This document shows, piece after piece, positions 25,316 to 37,324 of a stretch of DNA of 64,000 bases. Within the stretch, counting starts at the first letter, position 1. Each line of letters begins with the position of its first letter. The stretch is taken from NCBI RefSeq assembly GCF_000802155.2, contig NZ_JQGJ02000004.1, forward strand, positions 248,001 through 312,000. Reading direction: 5' to 3'. The position numbers and the translations under genes are program-made. The notes under the pieces are model-generated. The model was not told the origin of the DNA, made no database searches, and saw only the letters and a list, made by a program, of their open reading frames with translations. The DNA comes from Pseudomonas frederiksbergensis (GTDB lineage: Bacteria; Pseudomonadota; Gammaproteobacteria; Pseudomonadales; Pseudomonadaceae).

Positions 25316-27715
25316 CTAAAGCGAAGCCACTTCGGCTTCAGCTTCCTCAACCTTGACTGTCTTCAACCCACGCATCTGCTCACACCCCCACAACACCCGC
25401 TCCGGCGTCGCCGGGGCGTCGATTCTCGGTTGATGCCGGTAATCGCCCAGACTCGCCACGGCGTCCTTGATCGCGCACCACGCCGCGATGCCGAGCATGA
25501 ACGGCGGCTCGCCCACGGCCTTGGAGTGGAACACGGTGTCTTCAGGATTCTTGCGGTTCTCCACCAGCCTGACCCGCAGGTCCAGAGGCATGTCGGCCAC
25601 CGCGGGGATCTTGTAGCTGGCCGGGCCATTGGTCATCAGCTTGCCTTTGTCGTTCCATACCAATTCTTCCATGGTCAGCCAGCCCATCCCCTGGATGAAA
25701 CCACCCTCGACCTGGCCGATGTCGATGGCCGGGTTCAGCGAGGCGCCGACGTCGTGGAGGATGTCGGTGCGCAGCATCTTGTATTCGCCGGTCAGCGTGT
25801 CGACGATCACTTCGGCACACGCCGCGCCGTAGGCGTAGTAGTAGAAGGGGCGGCCACGGGCCTGGCTGCGGTCGTAGTAGATTTTCGGGGTTTTGTAGAA
25901 ACCGGTGCTCGACAGCGAGACCTGGGCGAAATAGGCCTGCTGCACCAGCGCCTCGAACGTCAGGATGTGATCGCGCACCCGCACATGGCCGTTGTGGAAC
26001 TCCACGTCTTCCTCGCTGACCTTGTACTGGCGCGCGGCGAATTCCACCAGGCGCCGCTTGATGGTTTCGGCGGCATTCTGCGCCGCCTTGCCGTTCAGGT
26101 CGGCGCCACTGGAGGCTGCGGTCGGCGAGGTGTTCGGTACCTTGTCGGTGTTGGTCGCGGTGATCTGCACGCGGTCCATTTCCACTTGGAACACCTCGGC
26201 CACCACCTGGGCGACCTTGGTGTTCAGGCCCTGGCCCATTTCCGTGCCGCCATGGTTCAGGTGGATGCTGCCGTCGGTGTAGACGTGGATCAGCGCCCCG
26301 GCCTGGTTGAGGAAGCTGGCGGTGAACGAAATGCCGAACTTGACCGGCGTCAGCGCCAGGCCTTTCTTCAGGATCGGGCTGCCTGCGTTGTAGCGGCGGA
26401 TCGCTTCGCGGCGCTCGGCGTATTGGCTGCTTTCTTCAAGCTCGGCGGTCATTTCCTCGAGCATGTTGTGCTCGACGGTCTGGTAGTAGTGCGTGACGTT
26501 GCGTTCGGTCTTGCCGTAGTAGTTGGCCTTGCGCACGGCCAGGGGATCGAGCCCCAGGTGCCGGGCGATGGCATCCATCACTTCTTCGATGGCGACCATG
26601 CCTTGGGGCCCGCCGAAACCCCGATAAGCGGTGTTCGACGCAGTGTTGGTCTTGCAGCGGTGGCCGTTGATGGTTGCATCGCCCAGGTAGTAGGCGTTGT
26701 CGGCATGGAACATCGCCCGGTCGACGATCGAGGCCGACAAATCCGGCGAGCAGCCACAGTTACCTGCCAGTTCCAGGGCGATGCCATGCAGGCGGCCGGT
26801 GCTGTCGAAGCCGACGTCGTATTCGATATAGAAGGGATGGCGCTTGCCGGTCATCAGCATGTCCTCGACCCGGGGCAGGCGCATCTTCGTTGGTTGGCCG
26901 GTGAGATGTGCGATGACGGCACACAGGCACGCCGGGCTGGCGGCCTGGGTTTCCTTGCCGCCAAAGCCGCCGCCCATGCGGCGCATGTCCACCACGACCT
27001 TGTTCATCGACACGCCGAGCACTTCGGCCACCAGTTTCTGCACTTCGGTGGGGTTCTGGGTCGAGCAGTAGACGATCATGCCGCCGTCTTCGGTCGGCAT
27101 CACTGAGGAAATCTGGGTTTCCAGATAAAAGTGTTCCTGGCCGCCGATGTGCAGCGAGCCCTGGATACGATGCTCGGCGCTTGCCAGTGCCGTGGCTGAA
27201 TCGCCGCGCTGGTGGGTGTGGCTGTCGAGTACGAAGTGCCGCTTGCGCAGTGCTTCGACCACGTCCAGCACCGGTTCCAGGTCTTCGTATTCGATGATTG
27301 CGGCCATGGCGGCCTTGCGTGCGGTCTCAAGGTCTTTGGCAGCAACGGCCAGCACCGGCTGGCCGACGAATTGCACGTCGTCGATCGCCAGCAGCGGGTC
27401 ACCGGGCAGCAGCGGGCCGATGTCCTTCAGGCCCGGAATATCCTGGTGGGTAATGGCGATGCGCACGCCTTCGAAGGCGTAGCACGGCGTGGTATCGATG
27501 CTCAGGATCCGGGCGTGGGCGCGGTCCGACAGCCGGGCGTAGACGTGCAACTGATTCGGAAATTCCAGGCGGTCATCGATGTACTGCGCTTCGCCGGACA
27601 CGTGCTTGGCGGCGCTGTCGTGCTTGACGCTGCGACCCACGCCCGTGATGAGGTCGCGGGCGAACAGCTCCGCCAGTTCTGTTTGGGTCTTCTCTACGGC
27701 GTGATGGTTAGACAT
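25316..27715 (-). CDS. xdhB: Xanthine dehydrogenase, molybdopterin-binding subunit
   Basis: 799 residues, the catalytic Mo-cofactor subunit oxidising hypoxanthine and xanthine to urate. Recognisable segments are GEAQYIDDRLEFPNQLHVY, RMGGGFGGKETQA (Moco binding), NTAYRGFGGPQGM (substrate-site arginine) and the C-terminal KAVGEPPFMLGIAAWCAIKDAV with the catalytic glutamate. Its start overlaps the xdhA stop by 8 nt, so the subunits are translationally coupled. Confidence 0.95.
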   Translation of the reverse strand: MSNHHAVEKTQTELAELFARDLITGVGRSVKHDSAAKHVSGEAQYIDDRLEFPNQLHVYARLSDRAHARILSIDTTPCYAFEGVRIAITHQDIPGLKDIGPLLPGDPLLAIDDVQFVGQPVLAVAAKDLETARKAAMAAIIEYEDLEPVLDVVEALRKRHFVLDSHTHQRGDSATALASAEHRIQGSLHIGGQEHFYLETQISSVMPTEDGGMIVYCSTQNPTEVQKLVAEVLGVSMNKVVVDMRRMGGGFGGKETQAASPACLCAVIAHLTGQPTKMRLPRVEDMLMTGKRHPFYIEYDVGFDSTGRLHGIALELAGNCGCSPDLSASIVDRAMFHADNAYYLGDATINGHRCKTNTASNTAYRGFGGPQGMVAIEEVMDAIARHLGLDPLAVRKANYYGKTERNVTHYYQTVEHNMLEEMTAELEESSQYAERREAIRRYNAGSPILKKGLALTPVKFGISFTASFLNQAGALIHVYTDGSIHLNHGGTEMGQGLNTKVAQVVAEVFQVEMDRVQITATNTDKVPNTSPTAASSGADLNGKAAQNAAETIKRRLVEFAARQYKVSEEDVEFHNGHVRVRDHILTFEALVQQAYFAQVSLSSTGFYKTPKIYYDRSQARGRPFYYYAYGAACAEVIVDTLTGEYKMLRTDILHDVGASLNPAIDIGQVEGGFIQGMGWLTMEELVWNDKGKLMTNGPASYKIPAVADMPLDLRVRLVENRKNPEDTVFHSKAVGEPPFMLGIAAWCAIKDAVASLGDYRHQPRIDAPATPERVLWGCEQMRGLKTVKVEEAEAEVASL

Positions 27716-29162
27716 AAGCGGTCACCCGAGTCTCGATGTGCGGCGTTTGCAGTTCGATGAAGTATTTGCGCAGCAGGTTGCGGGCGCTGAGCAGGCGGTA
27801 CTCCTTGCTGGCGCGGAAGTCCGAGAGCGGCGTGAAGTCCTCGGCCAAGGCGATGCAGGCGCGTTCGATGGTGCTGTTTTTCCATGGCGCACCGATCAGG
27901 ACGGCTTCGCAATGCTTGGCGCGCTTGGGCGTGGCGGCCATGCCGCCGAAGGCGACGCGAGCGTCCTGGACCACGCCGTTTTCGATGCGCAGGTTGAACG
28001 CCGCGCAGACGGCGGAAATGTCATCGTCCAGGCGCTTGGAAACCTTGTAGGCGCGGAACGCCTGTTCGGCGTTGGCCCGGGGCACGATGATCTTTTCGAT
28101 GAATTCGCTTTCCTGCCGTGCGGTGACCCGGTAATCGAGGAAGTAGTCTTCCAGGGCCAGGGTGCGACGGACCTGGCCTTTGCACAGGACAATCTGCGCG
28201 CCGAGGGCGATCAGCAGGGGTGGCGAGTCGCCAATCGGCGAGGCGTTGCCGATGTTACCGCCCAGGGTGCCCTGATTGCGGATTTGCAACGAGGCGAAGC
28301 GCTGCAGCAACTCGCCGAAATCCGGGTATTCGGCTTGCAAGGCTTCGTAGCAATCGGAAAGAGGGGTGGCTGCGCCGATTTCCAGGCGATCGTCGAAACG
28401 CTCGACGCGCTTGAGTTCGGCGACGTTGCCGACGTAGATCATCACCGGCAGGGTGCGATGAAATTGCGTGACTTCCAGGGCCAGGTCCGTACCGCCGGCC
28501 AACAGTCGCGCCTGCGGATAGGCGTCGTAGAGATCGGCCAGGTCGGCCACGGTCAGCGGCACCAGGCAACGCTTGTCGCCGCTGTTGAGTTCGCCGGTCT
28601 CGGTGGGGGCGATGGCTTTGAGGCGGGCGATGGTCTCGGCCTCGCGGGCATCGAACTGATCCGGCTGCTTGCCGCAACAGGCCTGGGCGGCGGCGTCCAG
28701 GATCGGCCGATAGCCGGTGCAGCGGCACAGATTGCCGGCCAGGGCTTCGTGGGCCTTGTGAGCGTCGGGCTGCTCGCTGTTTTTCTGCAAGGCGAACAGC
28801 GACATGACGAAGCCCGGCGTGCAGAAACCGCATTGCGAGCCGTGGCAATCGACCATTGCCTGCTGGACACTGTGCAGTTGGCCCTGGTGCTTGAGGTCTT
28901 CGACGCTGATCAGTTGCTTGCCGTGCAGCGAGGAGACGAATGTCAGGCACGAATTGAGGCTGCGGTAGCGAATGCGTTCGCGGCCATCTGCGTCCGTTTC
29001 CAGTTCGCCAGCCACGACAGTGCACGCGCCGCAGTCGCCGCTGGCGCAGCCTTCCTTGGTGCCGGGTTTACCAACGTGTTCGCGCAGATAGTCAAGCACG
29101 GTCAGGTTCGGGTCCAGGGCGTGCTCGCTACGGAGTTCCTGGTTGAGTAAAAACTGGATCAC
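27708..29162 (-). CDS. xdhA: Xanthine dehydrogenase, FAD / [2Fe-2S] subunit
   Basis: 484 residues. The N-terminal ferredoxin-like [2Fe-2S] domain (EGCASGDCGACTVV) is followed by the second cluster (CGFCTPGFVMSL ... GNLCRCTGYRPIL). The FAD domain carries LLAGGTDLALEV and NQGTLGGNIGNASPIGDSPP. It passes electrons from XdhB to NAD. It is the first gene of xdhA-xdhB-xdhC-guaD, divergent from a GntR gene. Confidence 0.95.
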   Translation of the reverse strand: MIQFLLNQELRSEHALDPNLTVLDYLREHVGKPGTKEGCASGDCGACTVVAGELETDADGRERIRYRSLNSCLTFVSSLHGKQLISVEDLKHQGQLHSVQQAMVDCHGSQCGFCTPGFVMSLFALQKNSEQPDAHKAHEALAGNLCRCTGYRPILDAAAQACCGKQPDQFDAREAETIARLKAIAPTETGELNSGDKRCLVPLTVADLADLYDAYPQARLLAGGTDLALEVTQFHRTLPVMIYVGNVAELKRVERFDDRLEIGAATPLSDCYEALQAEYPDFGELLQRFASLQIRNQGTLGGNIGNASPIGDSPPLLIALGAQIVLCKGQVRRTLALEDYFLDYRVTARQESEFIEKIIVPRANAEQAFRAYKVSKRLDDDISAVCAAFNLRIENGVVQDARVAFGGMAATPKRAKHCEAVLIGAPWKNSTIERACIALAEDFTPLSDFRASKEYRLLSARNLLRKYFIELQTPHIETRVTAYV

Positions 29163-29209
29163 GGAAGGCCTCGCAGATTCATTATTGTTGTATCGACGTG
29201 GGCTGAATT

Positions 29210-29255
29210 TAGCAGTTCTGACTTTTCGGTCAATGATTTTCTGACTTAAGGGTCA
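29210..29255 (-). promoter_or_regulatory. xdhA promoter region with tandem operator-like palindromes
   Basis: Two imperfect palindromes TGACTTTTCGGTCA (29219-29232) and TGACTTAAGGGTCA (29242-29255) share the arms TGACTT and GGTCA, with centres 23 nt apart. On the minus strand TTGACC (29233-29228) followed 16 nt later by TAAATT makes a fair sigma-70 promoter for xdhA, and its -35 coincides with one operator half-site. This points to repression of xdhA by a dimer bound to both sites. Which regulator binds is unknown. The remainder of the gap 29163-29438 shows nothing else. Confidence 0.55.
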
Positions 29256-29438
29256 AGAAAAATCCGCTTTGTCGATTGACAACCTATTCATTGAGTATGG
29301 TCACTCTGTAGGAGCAAGCTTCGTTCCACTGGATTTTTGCTTATATCGTGCCAAAACCCGGTGCAGGCCCTGCGCCATGACGTATCGAGTGCGCTACACT
29401 GCGCCGCTTGTGCAGATCTAAGAGTTTGAAGGACAACC

Positions 29439-30098
29439 ATGACGTTCAAGGCCCCGGACAGCCTCGCCGAGCAAATCGCCCATCATCTCGCCGAGCGCAT
29501 CATTCGCGGCGAAATGAAACCGGGAGAGCGCATCCAGGAGCAGAAGGTCACGCTGGCGCTCAACGTCAGCCGCGGCTCGGTCCGCGAGGCCTTGCTGATC
29601 CTGGAGCGACGCCACTTGATCGCGATCCTGCCGCGCCGGGGTGCGCACGTCACCGAGCTGACCGAACACAAGGTGCGCAGCCTTTGTGCATTGATGAGCG
29701 AGCTGTACATCCTGCTGGGCAACGCCGTGGCCCATGGTTGGAAAGAACAGGCCGACATGGCGCCGTTCGTCGCGATCCAGCAGCGCCTCAACGACGCCTA
29801 TGCGCGCCAAGACATCCGTACCTTCGTCGACGAAAGTTTCAGCGTGATGCGCGCCGCCTATCCCTTTGCCGACAACCCTTACTTGCAGGAAACCGTCGAG
29901 AACCTGCAGCCGGCCATGAGCCGCGCCTATTTCCTGGCCCTCGAACAGCGCAAGGCGGAAATGAGCGAGTTCCTAGAGTTGTTCCAGCGCCTGCTCGCCG
30001 CCGTGCTGGCCCGTGATTTGCCACAGATCCGCATCGTGCTCACGGCTTACGCCCAGCGCAGTTGCGATCTGGTGGTCTCGGCGCTGACGGCGGCCTGA
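29439..30098 (+). CDS. GntR family transcriptional regulator
   Basis: 219 residues with a GntR winged helix-turn-helix (AEQIAHHLAERIIRGEMKPGERIQEQKVT ... VSRGSVREALLILE) and an FCD-like C-terminal domain whose metal-binding histidines are poorly preserved. Divergent from xdhA, it is a candidate regulator of the purine operon. The smc GTG follows its stop by one base, so it is the first cistron of a regulator-smc transcript. An AAGGA Shine-Dalgarno precedes the ATG by about 6 nt. Confidence 0.88.
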   Translation: MTFKAPDSLAEQIAHHLAERIIRGEMKPGERIQEQKVTLALNVSRGSVREALLILERRHLIAILPRRGAHVTELTEHKVRSLCALMSELYILLGNAVAHGWKEQADMAPFVAIQQRLNDAYARQDIRTFVDESFSVMRAAYPFADNPYLQETVENLQPAMSRAYFLALEQRKAEMSEFLELFQRLLAAVLARDLPQIRIVLTAYAQRSCDLVVSALTAA

Positions 30099-30099
30099 C

Positions 30100-33000
30100 G
30101 TGCGGCTCAAATGCATCAAGCTGGCGGGGTTCAAATCCTTTGTCGACCCGACGACGGTGAACTTCCCCAGCAACATGGCGGCGGTGGTAGGGCCCAATGG
30201 CTGCGGCAAATCGAACATCATCGACGCCGTGCGCTGGGTGATGGGCGAAAGCTCGGCGAAAAACCTCCGTGGCGAGTCGATGACCGACGTCATCTTCAAC
30301 GGCTCCACCAGTCGCAAGCCAGTGAGCCAGGCGAGCATCGAGCTGGTCTTCGACAACTCCGACGGCACGCTGGTTGGCGAGTACGCAGCCTACGCGGAAA
30401 TATCCATTCGCCGCAAAGTGACCCGCGACAGCCAGAACAGCTATTTCCTCAACGGCACCAAGTGCCGTCGGCGGGATATTACCGACATCTTCCTCGGTAC
30501 TGGCCTGGGGCCGCGCAGCTACTCGATCATCGAACAGGGCATGATTTCCAAGCTGATCGAGGCCAAGCCTGAAGACTTGCGCAACTTTATCGAAGAAGCC
30601 GCCGGCATTTCCAAATACAAGGAGCGCCGGCGCGAGACCGAGAACCGTATCCGCCGTACCCATGAAAACCTCGCGCGCCTGACCGACCTTCGCGAAGAAC
30701 TCGAACGCCAGCTCGAACGCTTGCACCGTCAGGCCGAGGCGGCAAAGAAATATCAGGAATACAAGGGCGAGGAGCGCCAGCTCAAGGCCCAGCTGTCGGC
30801 CCTGCGCTGGCAGGCGCTGAACGAACAGGTCGGCCAGCGCGAGGCGATCATCGGCAACCAGGAAGTCAGCTTCGAAGCGCTGGTGGCCGAGCAGCGCAAC
30901 GCCGATGCCGCCATCGAGCGCCTGCGCGATGGGCACCATGACCTGTCCGAGCGCTTTAATCTGGTGCAGGGGCGCTTTTACTCCGTGGGTGGCGACATCG
31001 CCCGGGTCGAGCAGAGCATCCAGCATGGCCAGCAACGCTTGCGCCAGTTGCAGGACGACTTGAAGGAGGCCGAGCGCGCACGCCTGGAAACCGAATCGCA
31101 CCTGGGCCACGACCGCACGTTGCTGCTAACGCTTGGCGAAGAACTGGAACGGCTCACGCCGGAGCAGGAACTCACCAGTGCCGCCGCCGAAGAGGCTGCT
31201 GCGGCCCTGGAAGAAGCCGAGCTGAGCATGCATGGCTGGCAGGAGCAGTGGGACAATTTCAACCTGATCTCGGCCGAACCGCGGCGTCAGGCTGAAGTCC
31301 AGCAATCGCGCATCCAGCAATTGGAAACCAGCATGGAGCGCCTCGCCGAGCGCCAGCGTCGCTTGTCCGAAGAGCGGGCGTTGCTTGCGGCGGACCCGGA
31401 AGACGCCGCGATCCTGGAACTGAGCGAGCAGCTCGCCACCAGCGAAGCCACGCTCGAAGATTTGCAGGCCAGTGAAGACGCTCAGGTCGAACGCCTTGAG
31501 CAACTGCGCCAGGCCTTGCAACTGGCCTTGCAGAACCAGCAGCAGGCCCAGGGCGAATTACAGCGGCTCAACGGGCGCCTGGCCTCGCTGGAAGCCTTGC
31601 AACAGGCCGCGTTGGACCCAGGCACCGGCACCGCCGAATGGTTGCGCGATCAGCACCTTGCCGAGCGTCCGCGCCTGGCCGAAGGCCTGAAGGTCGATGC
31701 CGGTTGGGAGCTGGCGGTAGAAACCGTGCTGGGCGCCGACTTGCAAGCGGTGCTGGTCGATGATTTCGCCGGCTTAGACCTGTCGGGCTTCAGCCAGGGC
31801 GATCTGCGCCTGCTCAGCCCGGCCGGCGATGGCGTGCGGGTGCCGGGCAGTCTGTTGGACAAAGTCGAAGCCCGGGTTGACCTGTCGCCCTGGTTGGGAC
31901 AGGTCAAGCCGGTGGACAGCCTTGAGCAAGCCTTGGCCTTGCGCGGGCAATTGGCGTCCGGCGAAAGCCTGATCAGCCGTGATGGGTATTGGGTGGGACG
32001 GCATTTCCTGCGGGTGCGCCGGGCTGGCGAAGCCGAGAGCGGCATGCTCGCGCGCGGCCAGGAAATCCAGCGCCTGGGCGCCGAGCGCGAGGAACGTGAG
32101 GCCAGCGTCGAAGCCTTGGAAACCGAATTGCAGAACCTGCGGGCGCAACAGCGTCAACAGGAAAACGGCCGTGAGCATCTGCGTCGGCTGTTGCAAGATG
32201 AAGCGCGCCAGCAGGGCGAACTCAAGGCGCAGCTCTCGGCCGGCAAGGCCAAGGTTGAACAATTGGCCCTGCGTCGGACCCGTCTCGACGAAGAAATCGC
32301 CGAGTTGGGCGAGCAGCGGGCGTTGGAGCACGAACAGATCGGCGAGGCGCGCCTGCAACTGCAGGAAGCCCTCGACGCAATGGCGCTGGATACCGAGCAA
32401 CGTGAATTGCTGCTGGCCCAACGCGACAGCCTTCGAGAGCGCCTGGACCGGGTGCGCCAGGAAGCGCGCCAGCACAAGGATCATGCCCATCAGTTGGCGG
32501 TACGCCTGGGCTCGCTCAAGGCCCAGCACGATTCCACACGCCAGGCCTTGGAACGGCTGGAAATGCAGTCCGAGCGCCTGACCGAAAAGCGCGAACAATT
32601 GAGCCTCAATCTGGAGGAGGGCGAGGCACCGCTGGAAGAGCTGCGCCTCAAGCTCGAAGAGTTGCTCGACAAGCGTATGAGCGTCGATGAAGAACTCAAG
32701 ACCGCGCAGATCGCGTTGGAGGACGCTGACCGTGAACTGCGCGACGCCGAAAAACGTCGTAGCCAGGCCGAGCAGCAATCGCAACTGATCCGCGGCCAGA
32801 TGGAACATCAGCGCATGGAATGGCAAGCCCTGACGGTGCGCCGCAAAGCCTTGCAGGACCAATTGCTGGAGGATGGCTACGACCTCGATGGTGTTCTCGC
32901 CACCCTGGTGGCGGGCGCCAACGAGAAAGACGCCGAGGAAGAGCTCGAGCGCATTGCCCAGCGCATCCAGCGCCTGGGAGCGATCAACCTGGCGGCCATC

Positions 33001-33588
33001 GATGAGTACCAGCAACAGTCCGAGCGCAAGCGTTACCTGGACGCCCAGAACGATGATCTGGTGGAAGCGCTGGAGACCCTGGAAAATGTCATTCGCAAGA
33101 TCGACAAGGAAACCCGTAACCGTTTCAAGGATACCTTTGATCAGATCAACGGTGGTTTGCAGGCCCTTTTTCCAAAAGTTTTCGGTGGCGGCAGCGCCTA
33201 CTTGGAACTGACGGGCGAAGATCTACTCGATACAGGGGTGACAATCATGGCGCGTCCTCCTGGCAAGAAGAACAGCACCATCCATTTGCTCTCCGGTGGC
33301 GAAAAAGCCTTGACCGCGCTGGCTTTGGTCTTTGCGATTTTCAAATTGAACCCGGCGCCGTTCTGCATGCTCGACGAAGTCGATGCACCATTGGACGACG
33401 CCAACGTAGGCCGTTACGCACGGCTGGTGAAGGAGATGTCCGAAACGGTGCAGTTCATCTATATCACCCACAACAAGATCGCCATGGAAATGGCCGATCA
33501 GTTGATGGGCGTGACGATGCATGAGCCGGGCTGTTCGCGACTGGTGGCAGTGGATGTGGAAGAGGCCATGGCGATGGTGGATGCTTAA
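30100..33588 (+). CDS. smc: Chromosome segregation protein SMC
   Basis: 1162 residues with a GTG start. Walker A is VVGPNGCGKSNIIDAVRWVMGE near the N-terminus; long coiled coils (residues about 170-500 and 660-980) flank a hinge around residues 510-640. The C-terminal head carries the ABC signature HLLSGGEKALTALALVFAIF and Walker B PFCMLDEVDAPLDDANV. It compacts and individualises chromosomes, normally with ScpA/ScpB, which are not here. It is followed by zipA 257 nt later, a usual Pseudomonas order. Confidence 0.97.
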   Translation: MRLKCIKLAGFKSFVDPTTVNFPSNMAAVVGPNGCGKSNIIDAVRWVMGESSAKNLRGESMTDVIFNGSTSRKPVSQASIELVFDNSDGTLVGEYAAYAEISIRRKVTRDSQNSYFLNGTKCRRRDITDIFLGTGLGPRSYSIIEQGMISKLIEAKPEDLRNFIEEAAGISKYKERRRETENRIRRTHENLARLTDLREELERQLERLHRQAEAAKKYQEYKGEERQLKAQLSALRWQALNEQVGQREAIIGNQEVSFEALVAEQRNADAAIERLRDGHHDLSERFNLVQGRFYSVGGDIARVEQSIQHGQQRLRQLQDDLKEAERARLETESHLGHDRTLLLTLGEELERLTPEQELTSAAAEEAAAALEEAELSMHGWQEQWDNFNLISAEPRRQAEVQQSRIQQLETSMERLAERQRRLSEERALLAADPEDAAILELSEQLATSEATLEDLQASEDAQVERLEQLRQALQLALQNQQQAQGELQRLNGRLASLEALQQAALDPGTGTAEWLRDQHLAERPRLAEGLKVDAGWELAVETVLGADLQAVLVDDFAGLDLSGFSQGDLRLLSPAGDGVRVPGSLLDKVEARVDLSPWLGQVKPVDSLEQALALRGQLASGESLISRDGYWVGRHFLRVRRAGEAESGMLARGQEIQRLGAEREEREASVEALETELQNLRAQQRQQENGREHLRRLLQDEARQQGELKAQLSAGKAKVEQLALRRTRLDEEIAELGEQRALEHEQIGEARLQLQEALDAMALDTEQRELLLAQRDSLRERLDRVRQEARQHKDHAHQLAVRLGSLKAQHDSTRQALERLEMQSERLTEKREQLSLNLEEGEAPLEELRLKLEELLDKRMSVDEELKTAQIALEDADRELRDAEKRRSQAEQQSQLIRGQMEHQRMEWQALTVRRKALQDQLLEDGYDLDGVLATLVAGANEKDAEEELERIAQRIQRLGAINLAAIDEYQQQSERKRYLDAQNDDLVEALETLENVIRKIDKETRNRFKDTFDQINGGLQALFPKVFGGGSAYLELTGEDLLDTGVTIMARPPGKKNSTIHLLSGGEKALTALALVFAIFKLNPAPFCMLDEVDAPLDDANVGRYARLVKEMSETVQFIYITHNKIAMEMADQLMGVTMHEPGCSRLVAVDVEEAMAMVDA

Positions 33589-33845
33589 AACGCCAGCAGT
33601 AGGAGTTTGCGCGAGGCGCTGTAGGACTTTTTTACCCTCTGCGCTTGCCGGACATTTCACAGATTGGCACAAGCCTATGCGACAGACGGTGTAAAGTTAT
33701 CTTTGGTCGTGCTAGTTTAATGTCAATTTTTCGTATGCGTGGGCAAAACGCCATTCAGAACATAGAGTTGGCGCCACGTTTTAAAGCGGTTTGCAAATAG
33801 CTAAGCCCCTTATTTTTCAGCATTTTTATAGAGGCACGGGATTAC

Positions 33846-34691
33846 ATGGAAATCGGTCTGCGCGAGTGGCTGATCGTCATCGGCATCATTGTCATTGCCG
33901 GTATTCTTTTCGACGGCTGGCGTCGCATGCGCGGCGGCAAGGGCAAACTCAAGTTTCGCCTGGATCGCAGCCTGTCGAACCTGCCCGATGAGGACGATAA
34001 CGCCGAGCTGTTGGGTCCGCCCCGGGTGCTGGACACCCACAAGGAGCCGCAGCTGGACGAACACGATTTGCCGTCCATGAGCGCGCCTGCCCGCGAGCCA
34101 CGGGAGTCGGGCTCCAAGCGAGGCAAGCGCAACAGCGAGCCGTCCCAGGGGGATTTGAACCTGAACCTCGACCTGGATGGCGGCCCGAGCTTCAACAGTC
34201 GTGACGACGACTTCCCGGACGAGAGCAAGCCGTCCGGCGGCGACAAGGACCAGGCCCAGGCCGAAGAAGTGCTGGTGATCAGCGTGATCTGCCGCGACCC
34301 GTCCGGCTTCAAGGGCCCTGCGTTGCTGCAGAACATCCTGGAAAGCGGCCTGCGTTTTGGCGAGATGGACATTTTCCACCGTCACGAGAGCATGGCCGGC
34401 AACGGCGAGGTGCTGTTCTCCATGGCCAATGCCGTCAAGCCTGGCGTGTTCGATCTCGACGACATCGATCATTTCAGCACGCCGGCGGTGAGTTTCTTCC
34501 TCGGGCTGCCGGGCCCGCGCCATCCCAAGCAGGCTTTCGACGTGATGGTGGCCGCGGCTCGCAAGTTGTCCCAGGAGCTCAACGGCGAGCTGAAGGACGA
34601 CCAGCGCAGCGTGCTGACCGCCCAGACCATCGAGCACTACCGCCAGCGCATCGTCGAGTTCGAGCGCCGTGCGCTGACCCAGAAGCGCTGA
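33846..34691 (+). CDS. zipA: Cell division protein ZipA
   Basis: 281 residues. A membrane anchor opens the protein ([22 protein letters not shown]), then a basic stretch, a charged flexible linker (residues 40-140), and a C-terminal FtsZ-binding ZipA domain ([40 protein letters not shown]). It tethers FtsZ to the inner membrane. The smc-zipA-ligA order is conserved in pseudomonads. Confidence 0.95.
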   Translation: MEIGLREWLIVIGIIVIAGILFDGWRRMRGGKGKLKFRLDRSLSNLPDEDDNAELLGPPRVLDTHKEPQLDEHDLPSMSAPAREPRESGSKRGKRNSEPSQGDLNLNLDLDGGPSFNSRDDDFPDESKPSGGDKDQAQAEEVLVISVICRDPSGFKGPALLQNILESGLRFGEMDIFHRHESMAGNGEVLFSMANAVKPGVFDLDDIDHFSTPAVSFFLGLPGPRHPKQAFDVMVAAARKLSQELNGELKDDQRSVLTAQTIEHYRQRIVEFERRALTQKR

Positions 34692-34717
34692 AGCCGGGCT
34701 GTGGGCTAGGGAGCTTT

Positions 34718-34746
34718 TGTGGCGCGGGGATAAATCCCTCGCCACA
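34718..34746. repeat. REP-like palindrome after zipA
   Basis: TGTGGCG and CGCCACA arms, with further inner pairing (GGGGAT/ATCCC), make a 29-nt palindrome of the same family as the other GTGGCGAGGG repeats. It lies 26 nt after zipA. Confidence 0.7.
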
Positions 34747-34796
34747 GGTTCTGCAGTCGGTCGGTCCAGCCAGGACTTGCCGATGGTTTAAAAAAT

Positions 34797-34818
34797 GAGC
34801 AGCCCAGGCTGCTCTTTT
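34797..34818 (+). terminator. Intrinsic terminator immediately before ligA
   Basis: GAGCAGC-CCAG-GCTGCTC followed by TTTT. It ends only 18 nt before the ligA ATG, so zipA transcripts would mostly stop here. Confidence 0.8.
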
Positions 34819-34827
34819 GCTTTATGA

Positions 34828-37194
<2,367 letters not shown>

Positions 37195-37211
37195 GGGTCC
37201 TCGGCTTATTT

Positions 37212-37239
37212 GTGGCGAGGGAGCTTGTACCCTCGCCAC
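37212..37239. repeat. REP-like palindrome after ligA
   Basis: GTGGCGAGGG and CCCTCGCCAC arms pair perfectly around AGCTTGTA, 17 nt after the ligA stop. Confidence 0.75.
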
Positions 37240-37324
37240 GGTTTATCGGCGTCATGACCCAGTGATTTGGAACGATCATGAACGTAAGGCGATCTAGTCT
37301 TGCAGGCTCCAGGGAGAGATCGCC

